This document shows, piece by piece, positions 1 through 7,799 of a stretch of 60,553 nucleotides of DNA. This stretch comes from an uncultured Phascolarctobacterium sp. GTDB lineage: Bacteria > Bacillota > Negativicutes > Acidaminococcales > Acidaminococcaceae. Each line of letters begins with the position of its first letter. Within the stretch, counting starts at the first letter, position 1. The translations under genes and the position numbers were made by a program. The notes under the pieces are model-generated. The model worked only from the letters and a program-made list of their open reading frames with translations, made no database searches and was not told the origin of the DNA. Location of the stretch: contig UQXH01000012.1 of the NCBI GenBank assembly GCA_900545025.1, forward strand, positions 1-60,553. The letters are read 5' to 3'.

Positions 1-8
1 TAACGCAT

Positions 9-48
9 AAAAATACCCTCCTTACTGGTTTGTCCAGTAAAGAGGGTA
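9..48 (-). terminator. Hairpin with T-run on the minus strand
   Basis: Two nested perfect stems: positions 14-20 pair with 42-48 and 22-28 pair with 34-40, with a 5-nt loop. On the minus strand the stem is followed by five T. This fits a rho-independent terminator placed behind the terminator at 56-84. It could also be an attenuator of something beyond the window edge. Confidence 0.5.
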
Positions 49-55
49 CATATCA

Positions 56-84
56 AAAAAGCACTTCGTAATGAAGTGCTTTTT
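56..84 (-). terminator. Bidirectional rho-independent terminator of the HAD gene
   Basis: Stem 61-67 / 73-79 (GCACTTC / GAAGTGC), extended by A-runs and T-runs on both sides. It lies just past the stop codon of the minus-strand HAD gene, and the flanks allow termination in both directions. Confidence 0.75.
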
Positions 85-87
85 GTT

Positions 88-753
88 TTAACTGTTTAAT
101 TTCTGCAGTAAATTTTGTAAATCGGAGATAGTTTCTGCGTAGTAATCTGCACCTGCTTTTTCCAGCTCCCTGCGACTGCCAAAGCCATAACCGATGCCGA
201 TACATTTTATACCGTTATCGTGAGCCGCAAAAACATCTTCCTGTCGGTCGCCGATGAGCAGGATATGAGGTTTTTCTCCTGGCGTGTTACAGTTAAGACG
301 GCGCAAGGCCTCGGCAATAACCATGGCTTTATTATCCATGTGTCCGTCCAGGCTGCTGCCGACGATTGCCTGCATATAGGGGGTAAAGCCAAAGCGCTGG
401 GCTATAGGGATGGCGTAGACTTCCGGCTTGCCTGTGGCGATGGCCATGGTGATCTTGGCAGTGTGCTGTATACGGATAAGGTCTAAGATGCCGGGATAGG
501 CTTCATTTTCGTAGATACCGATGTTGTGATAGCGCTCACGGTATTTTTGCGTCGCTTTTTCGGCCTGCTGCGGTGTAAAGCCGTAATATTTTTCAAAAGA
601 CGCTCTGAGGGGTGGGCCGATGAATTTACAAAGCTTATTAAGGTCGGGTTCTTCAATGCCTGCATCATGTAAGGCATATTGGACGCATTTAGTGATGCCT
701 TCGGCAGAATTAGTAAGAGTACCGTCAAGGTCAAAAAGTAAAGTATGATACAT
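88..753 (-). CDS. HAD-superfamily hydrolase, phosphoglycolate phosphatase-like
   Basis: A 221-residue HAD subfamily I phosphatase. Motif I DLDGTLT has the nucleophile and acid aspartates at residues 8 and 10. Motif II is ATGKP, a motif III lysine lies in NKAMVIAEAL, and motif IV is GDRQEDVFAA, all in the usual order with a helical cap inserted after motif I. The family removes phosphate from small metabolites such as phosphoglycolate, nucleotides or pyrophosphate; the substrate cannot be read from the sequence. The ATG at 753 is preferred over an upstream TTG at 771 because CAGGAG lies six bases before it. It is transcribed alone, divergently from the alanyl-tRNA editing gene, and ends in the hairpin at 56-84. 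Confidence 0.85.
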   Translation of the reverse strand: MYHTLLFDLDGTLTNSAEGITKCVQYALHDAGIEEPDLNKLCKFIGPPLRASFEKYYGFTPQQAEKATQKYRERYHNIGIYENEAYPGILDLIRIQHTAKITMAIATGKPEVYAIPIAQRFGFTPYMQAIVGSSLDGHMDNKAMVIAEALRRLNCNTPGEKPHILLIGDRQEDVFAAHDNGIKCIGIGYGFGSRRELEKAGADYYAETISDLQNLLQKLNS

Positions 754-853
754 TATTTTCTCCTGTTGCAAGTAAATTGTTAAAACTTTTTCTGATTATA
801 ACATAATGACTGAGAAAGTGATACAATATTCTTATTTTGAGGGGGGATTATTT

Positions 854-2047
854 ATGACAGAAAGATTATATGAAAATGACGTTTTGCTGAAAAGTTGTAC
901 CTGCAAGGTGCTGGCCTGCCAGGAAAAGGACGGGTACTATCTGGTCGAGCTGGATAGAACAGTGTTTTTCCCGGAGGGCGGCGGTCAGCTGAGTGATAAG
1001 GGAACTTTGAGCGGCGTAAAAGTAGAACATGTATGTGAAAAAGAAGGGCATGTCCTGCATGTATGCGAGCAGCCGCTGCAGGTTGGCAGTACTGTGGAAG
1101 CTGTTCTGGACTGGCACGTACGCCTGGACAGAATGCAGCAGCATCTGGGTGAGCATTTGCTTTCTTATGCCTGCTGGAAGCTGTTTGGCGCTAACAATGT
1201 TGGCTTCCATATGAGTGAAGATCTGGTAGCCATAGATCTTGATAAAGAACTGACTGCTGAAGAACTGCTGCAGGCAGAACTTTTTACAAATGAGATTATC
1301 TGGGACAATCGGCCGGTAAAGATAAGCTATCTGGACAGCGAAGCAGCGGCTAAACTGCCGATGCGCAAGTTTAACAGTAAATTAAAGGGCTTGCTGCGCA
1401 TCGTATCTGTTGAAGGCGCAGATTCTTGTACCTGCTGCGGTACTCATCCTCCTTATACAGGGATGGTGGGGCTGGTTAAAGTTATCCGCAGTGATAAACA
1501 TAAGCAGGGCGTGAGAGTAGAGTTTGCCTGCGGCAGAAGGGCTTTGCTTGATGCTGATACCAAAAATGCAGTGCTGCTGCAGACAGCGTCAGAGTTGTCG
1601 ATTAAACCGGGACAGGTTTATGATGGTGTCATGAGACTCAAATATGAACTGGCAGAAACGCGCGAAAATGTTAAAAATAAGACTTTGCAGCTGCTGCGTT
1701 ATGAATTGCAGCAGGAAGCAGAGCAGGCGGAGAAGAAAGCTGATGGTACGAAGATAATAAGTATAGTTACTGATGACAGTAAAAATATCAAGCCTTTATT
1801 GACCTTAGCTGGAGATTATTCCGATTGTATCTGTGTAATCCTGGCAGTCCAGCAGGAAAGATTGTCTTATGCTGTAACTACGGGACAAAATTTGCAGGCA
1901 GATTGCCGCGAGTATATTAAAGTGCTTAATCAGGTCTTTGCTGGCCGCGGAGGCGGCAAACCTGATTGTGCGCAGGGCGGCGCAGCATTTTGTCCCGATT
2001 GGCAAAATGGCTGGCAGCAGGTGCTGCAGAAAATGCAGATTTTATAA
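854..2047 (+). CDS. Alanyl-tRNA editing protein, AlaX type with DHHA1 domain
   Basis: A 397-residue stand-alone relative of the AlaRS editing domain, which hydrolyses Ser or Gly mischarged on tRNA-Ala. An N-terminal beta-barrel part contains PEGGGQLSDKG. The zinc and catalytic site is H97-x3-H101 plus C194-x3-H198 (CCGTH). A helical linker follows, and a C-terminal DHHA1-like region ends in GGGKPDCAQGGA as in AlaRS. This long form with DHHA1 corresponds to the AlaX-L class. The ATG at 854 follows GAGGGGGG at seven bases; an in-frame upstream ATG at 806 lacks such a site. It forms its own transcription unit, closed by a strong terminator. Confidence 0.9.
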   Translation: MTERLYENDVLLKSCTCKVLACQEKDGYYLVELDRTVFFPEGGGQLSDKGTLSGVKVEHVCEKEGHVLHVCEQPLQVGSTVEAVLDWHVRLDRMQQHLGEHLLSYACWKLFGANNVGFHMSEDLVAIDLDKELTAEELLQAELFTNEIIWDNRPVKISYLDSEAAAKLPMRKFNSKLKGLLRIVSVEGADSCTCCGTHPPYTGMVGLVKVIRSDKHKQGVRVEFACGRRALLDADTKNAVLLQTASELSIKPGQVYDGVMRLKYELAETRENVKNKTLQLLRYELQQEAEQAEKKADGTKIISIVTDDSKNIKPLLTLAGDYSDCICVILAVQQERLSYAVTTGQNLQADCREYIKVLNQVFAGRGGGKPDCAQGGAAFCPDWQNGWQQVLQKMQIL

Positions 2048-2057
2048 TGACCTGGGA

Positions 2058-2096
2058 ATAAATGCACTGTGTAAGTGGCAGTGCATTTATTTTTTT
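2058..2096 (+). terminator. Rho-independent terminator after alaX
   Basis: Perfect 12-bp stem (2058-2069 with 2079-2090) around a 9-nt loop, followed by six T. It separates the editing gene from the envelope cluster. Confidence 0.85.
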
Positions 2097-2184
2097 ACTT
2101 AAATAGAGGATGTTTTCTGTTTCTGTCGAAAGAATAAAAGTCGAGTTGTAAGTATTTTGCCAACGGTTATTTATGGAGAACATC

Positions 2185-5100
2185 ATGCAGAAACTTTGTA
2201 AATTTATTTTAGCAGGCATTGCTTTACTGGCAATGCTTTATTATGCTTTAGTAACATATGTAGTACCCGGATATATCCGTCAGCTGCTGCCGCAGGCAGA
2301 GGACTTGGCGCAGGAATATATTAACGGCAGCGTCCAGATAGGCGGCGTTGTTTGGGAGGGCGGTCTTTCTGCGGAGGTAAATGATGTAATCATCCGCGAT
2401 AAAGATGGTGAAAAAGTAGCAGAGCTGCCGAAAACGGTTGTAAGTTTAAAACCCTGGCTGGCGTTGCAGGATCCTGCGCGCGCTGTGAGCAGGGTTAGGC
2501 TTATAAAGCCGCAGGTGTGGCTGGCGATGGACAGTGATGAACAGTGGAATATGCAGCATCTGCTGAAGCCGTCAGAGTCAGAGGAGACTCCTTTTTATGG
2601 CTTGCTGCAGGCGGAAGACTGTGCTTTGCAGGTCAGTACACCTTATGGGAGCTGGGATTTCATTATTAACGCAGATGCTGACGGGGGTGCTAATCCTGAT
2701 TTTGCTCTGAAAGCTGAGGTAAAGACAGGAGAAGACAAGCTGCAGCTTGAGGGAACGCTGACTGCTGCCGGCGTAGGCAATATTTATTTAAAGACGGACA
2801 GGCTGCAGCTGGCAGCATATGCTCCGTTAGCAGAACATTATGGACAGGTAAAAGAATTACAGGGCAGTGTTAATGGCTTGCAGCTTACCTGGACTAATGA
2901 CGGGTCGCAGGTGCGTTTATCCGGCAAGGGCAGCTTAGATGCTGTTGCAGGTAAGATGGAACTGGCTGGCGATGTTCATAGATTACAGGTAGATGGACAG
3001 ATTGAGGCTGCACAGAGCACGCTTAATATGCCCCGTCTGACTGTTTCTGTTGACGGACAGCCGATATCTGTGCAGGGTGAAATCGACTTACAGGACTTAG
3101 ATAATGTTAACGGACAGATTAGCGTTCGAGCGCCCAGGCTGGCATGGAAGGACTTGCAGGCAGAAGATATTGCCTTAGAAGTTAAGTTGGCAGAGCAGAC
3201 ATTGCTGCTGGATAAGGCCGAGCTTACTTATGGCGGCGGGAAAATAAAACTCCAGGGGACCTATGACCTGGAATATGATGCCTTGTTAGCTGATGCAGAA
3301 TTTGATAATGTCGTGCAGACAATACCGGGCACAGAAGCTGACGAGGTTACTATCAGCGGTAAGACGGCGGTGCTGGCAGAACTGGATAAAGATATCTGGA
3401 AGCTGCATGCGGCGGCAGATACAATGAATATCAAATGGCGTTCGCTTATTATTAACAGATTGAGCTTTGACGGCAGTTTTGATGGTGAAAAACTGACAGT
3501 GAAGCACCTTGGCGCTGTGGCGGATAAGGGCAGCCTGGCAGTTACAGGTACGGTAGCTGCTGACGGCGGTTTGAACTTTAGCGGCAGGATGACTGAATTT
3601 CCGGTAGATCCTTTCCTGGAATTTGCCGGCTATGCAGGAAGAGGTTTGTGTTCTACTGGTTTTACTTTGGGAGGAACAATTGATGTACCGGAGTTTTCAG
3701 GTATTATTCAGCTGACAGATGTAAACTTTATGGGGCAGGATTTAACCGAGGCCCATGGTTTTGTGGGTTTGAAAGATAATATTCTGGAACTGAAAGATTT
3801 TCAGGCGAATATGCAGCAGGGACGACATATTGTCAACGGCAGTATTGATTTGCGTGGCACAGACGCGGTGTTCGATTTGGCAGTGGAAACAGTAGGAGTC
3901 AGGGCAGAGCCGCTGATGGTTTTGGCTTATCCTGACCTGCATCTTACCGGCAATGTGGATAATGTTATCCAGGTACGCGGCACCATGTCTGATTTACATG
4001 TGGATGGCGAAGTGTTGCTTACAGATGGCAGTGTGGAAGGCTATCTGCTGGACAGCGTGGGCGGCAGATACAATTATCATGGCGGACAGCTGCGGCTGCA
4101 GGATTTTGTTATCAGTGCTTTGTCTACTCAGGTAACACTGGATGGCGTGATGGATAAGGAGCAGAATCTGGACTTCATGATGGATGCGCAGAATGTCAAC
4201 CTGGACAGGCTGCCGGTTATGGATAAGGATGTTGACCTTGACGGTTATATCAATGCCAAAGGTTATTTGCGCGGTACACTGCAGCGGCCGTATTTTATGG
4301 GCAAGGTTACCAGTGACAGTCTGAGTATTAACGGAGAAGAACTTACTGAATTGTCCGGTAATGTTACCAGTAACGGTAATGACCGCAATGAACTCAGTGT
4401 TTCCTTTAAACAGCCTTATAACAATGGCAATGGTGACTATGGCCTTTTTAAAGCTGAGCTTAATATCAATATTCCCCAGCGTTTCATGCAGGGTAAGGTA
4501 GTAACTTTGTGGGGCAACCTGGGCGGTATCCTCAGGATGTGTAAGCAGGATTATAATATCGACGGCACTGTCCAAGGCGAGATTGATATCAATCAGCAAG
4601 GCAAAGGCAGCGGTATTGATATTGATATCTGGGCAGAAGATGTCAAAATCCATGACCTTAACTATTATCGGATGATGTTTAAAGGGCGGCTGCAAAAGGG
4701 CATCCTATATTTTGATGATGTCAAGATTCTGGAGCAGAACGATATTACAGATAAAGGCGTCGTAGCGGTAAAGGGCGATATTGACTTTGGCAGAGAACTG
4801 TACAATGTCGAAATCGGCGCTACAAAAGCAAATCCGGCTATTACCACTGTCTTAATGAAAGACCCGCCGGAAATCAAAGGCGAGGCAGATATGCTTGTCC
4901 AGCTTAATGGGTCCTTTGATAATCCTTCGGGACATTGCTCATTGGAAATCAACAACGGCTCAATTGCCGGAGTCGTTATTGATAAGCTGACGCTTTTAAT
5001 GACGTTGCAGAATGATAATTTTAAACTGCAGCAGTTTATTGCCACCAAGGATGTCTATAATGTGCAAGCCAGTGGTGATGTTCCTGTAGACTTATTCAGA

Positions 5101-6462
5101 GAAGCGGGAGCGAGGAAGAATCCTAATGCGCAAATGCGGATAGTGATGGATTTAAATGAAGCGCGGCTGGGCATCCTGCCTGCAATGACTGATAGAGTCG
5201 AATGGGGCATCGGTGAGACGAAGGGTGAAATTATCCTGAGCGGCACGCTGGAAGAACCTTTGATTAACGGTGCAATAAAAATTGACGATGGCAGTGTTAA
5301 GGTAAAAGATTTGAATACAGTCATTGAAAATATTCAAACTGATATTGAATTCAAGGGTAATGAGATGGTACTGCGTAATCTTTCTGCCAAGCTTGGGAAA
5401 GGCAGCATTGCCGTTAACGGCAGTTATGCTCTGCGGGCGAGCGAGAAAGATACTTATAAGCTGTATATCAAGGCAGAAGATGCCGAACTTGCTTCGGAAA
5501 TCTTCACTGGTCGCCTGAACAGTAATATTGAGATAGTCCCGCAGCGCTATAACCGGTTTATAGATGCTAATACCCCGCCGCAGCGGGCTTACAGGCCTCA
5601 GATAAAGGGAGAACTCAGGCTTGATGATGTCCTGATCAATATGCCTACGATTCCTGAATTTGGTGAAGGCGGCAGCAATATTGGCATGGATTTACAAATA
5701 GTCCTGGGACCTAAAGTACATCTTTTCAATAAATATCTTTATGATATCTGGCTGGCAGGGTCTATGCATATTGCGGGCAGTACTGTATTTCCTGTCGTAG
5801 ATGGCTCTATCAAGGCTGACCGCGGCACGGTAACTTACCTTAGGACTCCTTTTAAAATCAGGAATGCTTCTGTGGGTTGGGCGCTTCCCGGCACTTTCCT
5901 GCCCAATGTTACCTTAGAGAGCGAAGCCAGATTCAGCCGTTATGATATCTTTATGCGCATTAATGGACCTATAGAGACGATGGACCTGCAATTGAGCAGT
6001 AATCCTCCTCTCAGCGAAAATACCATTATACGCATGCTCACTTTGCAGCGCGATACCTCCGGCGGAGAAGACGTTACCGGCGAAGATCTGCAGAATCTGA
6101 TGACTGCAGGCTTGCAGATGGCTGTTTTAGGCGACGTGGAAATGTTGGTAAAGCAAACACTTGGTCTGGACCAGTTCCGTATCTATATGGGGAAGGTGCG
6201 TTCCGGCATCGGCTTTGAAAGCATGAGTAACAGCAGTCAGGAGCTTACGGCGGAAGAACGTAATCAATATAATCTGCTGGTAAGTAAATATTTGACTAAT
6301 AATTTCATGATTGGCTATACTACAAGCTTTGATGGTATTGACAGAAGTATCTTTGGGCAGTACGATATTAGCAGACACTTTAATTTAACCTATTCCAGGA
6401 GCTACGACCTTTCTAATGAACCGGAAGATTGGTATGGTGTGGAATATAGGGTTACTTTTTAG
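2185..6462 (+). CDS. tamB: TamB-like outer-membrane biogenesis protein (DUF490/AsmA-like)
   Basis: A 1425-residue protein with one N-terminal membrane anchor (about residues 5-27). A very long beta-rich periplasmic region of repeated short strands follows, and the C-terminal TamB domain spans roughly the last 350 residues and ends in an aromatic residue. TamB/YhdP-type proteins span the periplasm as lipid-binding grooves and are implicated in moving phospholipid to the outer membrane and in barrel assembly. The second ATG (2185) is chosen because GGAG sits six bases upstream; the first ATG (2173) has no ribosome site. No TamA is present, and bamA lies nearby, as is typical for diderm Firmicutes. 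It heads the envelope cluster, and the sigma factor starts 23 bases after its stop. Confidence 0.9.
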   Translation: MQKLCKFILAGIALLAMLYYALVTYVVPGYIRQLLPQAEDLAQEYINGSVQIGGVVWEGGLSAEVNDVIIRDKDGEKVAELPKTVVSLKPWLALQDPARAVSRVRLIKPQVWLAMDSDEQWNMQHLLKPSESEETPFYGLLQAEDCALQVSTPYGSWDFIINADADGGANPDFALKAEVKTGEDKLQLEGTLTAAGVGNIYLKTDRLQLAAYAPLAEHYGQVKELQGSVNGLQLTWTNDGSQVRLSGKGSLDAVAGKMELAGDVHRLQVDGQIEAAQSTLNMPRLTVSVDGQPISVQGEIDLQDLDNVNGQISVRAPRLAWKDLQAEDIALEVKLAEQTLLLDKAELTYGGGKIKLQGTYDLEYDALLADAEFDNVVQTIPGTEADEVTISGKTAVLAELDKDIWKLHAAADTMNIKWRSLIINRLSFDGSFDGEKLTVKHLGAVADKGSLAVTGTVAADGGLNFSGRMTEFPVDPFLEFAGYAGRGLCSTGFTLGGTIDVPEFSGIIQLTDVNFMGQDLTEAHGFVGLKDNILELKDFQANMQQGRHIVNGSIDLRGTDAVFDLAVETVGVRAEPLMVLAYPDLHLTGNVDNVIQVRGTMSDLHVDGEVLLTDGSVEGYLLDSVGGRYNYHGGQLRLQDFVISALSTQVTLDGVMDKEQNLDFMMDAQNVNLDRLPVMDKDVDLDGYINAKGYLRGTLQRPYFMGKVTSDSLSINGEELTELSGNVTSNGNDRNELSVSFKQPYNNGNGDYGLFKAELNINIPQRFMQGKVVTLWGNLGGILRMCKQDYNIDGTVQGEIDINQQGKGSGIDIDIWAEDVKIHDLNYYRMMFKGRLQKGILYFDDVKILEQNDITDKGVVAVKGDIDFGRELYNVEIGATKANPAITTVLMKDPPEIKGEADMLVQLNGSFDNPSGHCSLEINNGSIAGVVIDKLTLLMTLQNDNFKLQQFIATKDVYNVQASGDVPVDLFREAGARKNPNAQMRIVMDLNEARLGILPAMTDRVEWGIGETKGEIILSGTLEEPLINGAIKIDDGSVKVKDLNTVIENIQTDIEFKGNEMVLRNLSAKLGKGSIAVNGSYALRASEKDTYKLYIKAEDAELASEIFTGRLNSNIEIVPQRYNRFIDANTPPQRAYRPQIKGELRLDDVLINMPTIPEFGEGGSNIGMDLQIVLGPKVHLFNKYLYDIWLAGSMHIAGSTVFPVVDGSIKADRGTVTYLRTPFKIRNASVGWALPGTFLPNVTLESEARFSRYDIFMRINGPIETMDLQLSSNPPLSENTIIRMLTLQRDTSGGEDVTGEDLQNLMTAGLQMAVLGDVEMLVKQTLGLDQFRIYMGKVRSGIGFESMSNSSQELTAEERNQYNLLVSKYLTNNFMIGYTTSFDGIDRSIFGQYDISRHFNLTYSRSYDLSNEPEDWYGVEYRVTF

Positions 6463-6485
6463 GATTGAGGAGAGGAGGTGAAACA

Positions 6486-7115
6486 ATGCTGCAAAGTTAT
6501 CTTGAAGAGCTGCGCAAGACCTCTTTGCTTGACCGCGAAGAGGAAGCAGGCTTGTGGAAGCTTGCTGCTGACGGAGATGTACAGGCTCATCAGCGTTTGA
6601 TGACTGCTTATCAACCATTAGTATTTAAAATTGCTGTCAGTTTTCAGTTGCCTGAATCTGAAACCATGGAACTCATCCAAGAGGGGATGATTGGTCTTTT
6701 GGAGGCGGCAGAAACATATGATTATAAGCGCGGTGTGGCTTTCAGCTTGTTTGCCTCCTATCGTATTAAAGGCTGTATGCTCGATTTTTTGAAAAGAGAT
6801 GCAGACAAAGGTGTTGTTTCTTTGGATGGCAAAACTGTTTGCGGGATGGTTGTAGCAGACATGCTGGCTTCTGAGAAAGCTTCTCCGGCTGAGCTTGCTG
6901 AACAGCAGTTATTACAGGAAAAAGTCCAGCAGGCTTTAAGCCGTCTGCCGGAAAAGGAGCAGCGCGTTTTGACAGGGATGTATCTTGAAGATCAGTCAGC
7001 ACAAAATGTTGCTGATGCCATCAATGTCAGCCTGGGCTATGTCTATCGCCTGCAAAAGCAGGGAGTGCGCCGAGTACGGGGAATGTTGTCAAGATTTATT
7101 CATGATTTTAAATAG
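6486..7115 (+). CDS. RNA polymerase sigma-70 family factor
   Basis: A 209-residue sigma factor. Region 1.2/2 lies in the first 110 residues, with ELIQEGMIGLLEAAETYD and the FSLFASYRIKG region 2.4-like segment. Region 4 covers about residues 150-205, with RLPEKEQRVL and a helix-turn-helix in QNVADAINVSLGYVYRL. Region 3 is short or missing, so it sits between FliA/SigB-type and shorter alternative factors; a specific class cannot be assigned. AGGAGGTG at six to eight bases supports the ATG at 6486. Its place between tamB and a membrane protein, just ahead of bamA, suggests control of envelope genes, possibly including itself. No target promoter is proven. Confidence 0.88.
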   Translation: MLQSYLEELRKTSLLDREEEAGLWKLAADGDVQAHQRLMTAYQPLVFKIAVSFQLPESETMELIQEGMIGLLEAAETYDYKRGVAFSLFASYRIKGCMLDFLKRDADKGVVSLDGKTVCGMVVADMLASEKASPAELAEQQLLQEKVQQALSRLPEKEQRVLTGMYLEDQSAQNVADAINVSLGYVYRLQKQGVRRVRGMLSRFIHDFK

Positions 7116-7268
7116 AATGTGATAATCAGTAGATTTATCATGTTAAAGTCAGCAAATAAAAGTATTTGGAGAATAAATAAGGAAAATCAGGATTGAAGCC
7201 AGGTGAAAAAAATATTATTTGCCTGACTATATACTAAAAGCTTTATTGTTTTGAAAGGAGTCTTCGGC

Positions 7269-7781
7269 ATGGTGAAAATGAGCAGCTCTGTGTGCCAGCG
7301 TATACGCAGAGTAAAAAATAGTTTGGAAAATGCCGAACAGAGTTTTTTAGATAATAAAGATATGCGTGGAGAGCTTGATTTAATGCTGGCGGAAGCCGAG
7401 CTTAGCAATCTGCGCAGAAAAAAAGATACTCCCTGGTGTTGGAATAGGCAGGTATTAGCTTTGTGCGCCGCTGTCGCTGTGGCGATATCTTGCTTTGGAG
7501 GCTGGTGTTATGCGCGGCATAATCTAAGCTTATCGCCAGTTGCATCTGGCGTTGCTGAAAATAATGTAACGCAGGCGACAGAAAATAAGGCTGCAGGCAA
7601 TATTATTGCGCAGCCGCAGGAAAAGACACAGACAGCAGCTGCATCTATAACAGTGCCTGTAGTCAATAAAGTAAATGATATTCCTGCCGGTAAAGAATTT
7701 GTCCGGCAGCTGAATTTATCAGATACAGAGATGCGTAGGCTGGTAAAGTCTGCCAGAGTAGAACTGACAAGTTCTAAATAG
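7269..7781 (+). CDS. Single-pass membrane protein, candidate regulator of the adjacent sigma factor
   Basis: A 170-residue protein I do not recognise. The N-terminal ~60 residues are charged, basic at first and then acidic (GELDLMLAEAELSN), and would be cytoplasmic. A hydrophobic segment at about 64-82 follows, then a low-complexity Ala/Thr/Gln-rich external part and a short C-terminal segment. AAAGGAG eight bases before ATG 7269 sets the start. The topology (cytosolic N-terminus, one TM, external C-terminus) and position after a sigma gene are those of an anti-sigma factor. No ZAS/HxxxCxxC motif is visible, so this role is inference from context only. Confidence 0.7.
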   Translation: MVKMSSSVCQRIRRVKNSLENAEQSFLDNKDMRGELDLMLAEAELSNLRRKKDTPWCWNRQVLALCAAVAVAISCFGGWCYARHNLSLSPVASGVAENNVTQATENKAAGNIIAQPQEKTQTAAASITVPVVNKVNDIPAGKEFVRQLNLSDTEMRRLVKSARVELTSSK

Positions 7782-7799
7782 TGTTTAGGAGGGTAAACA

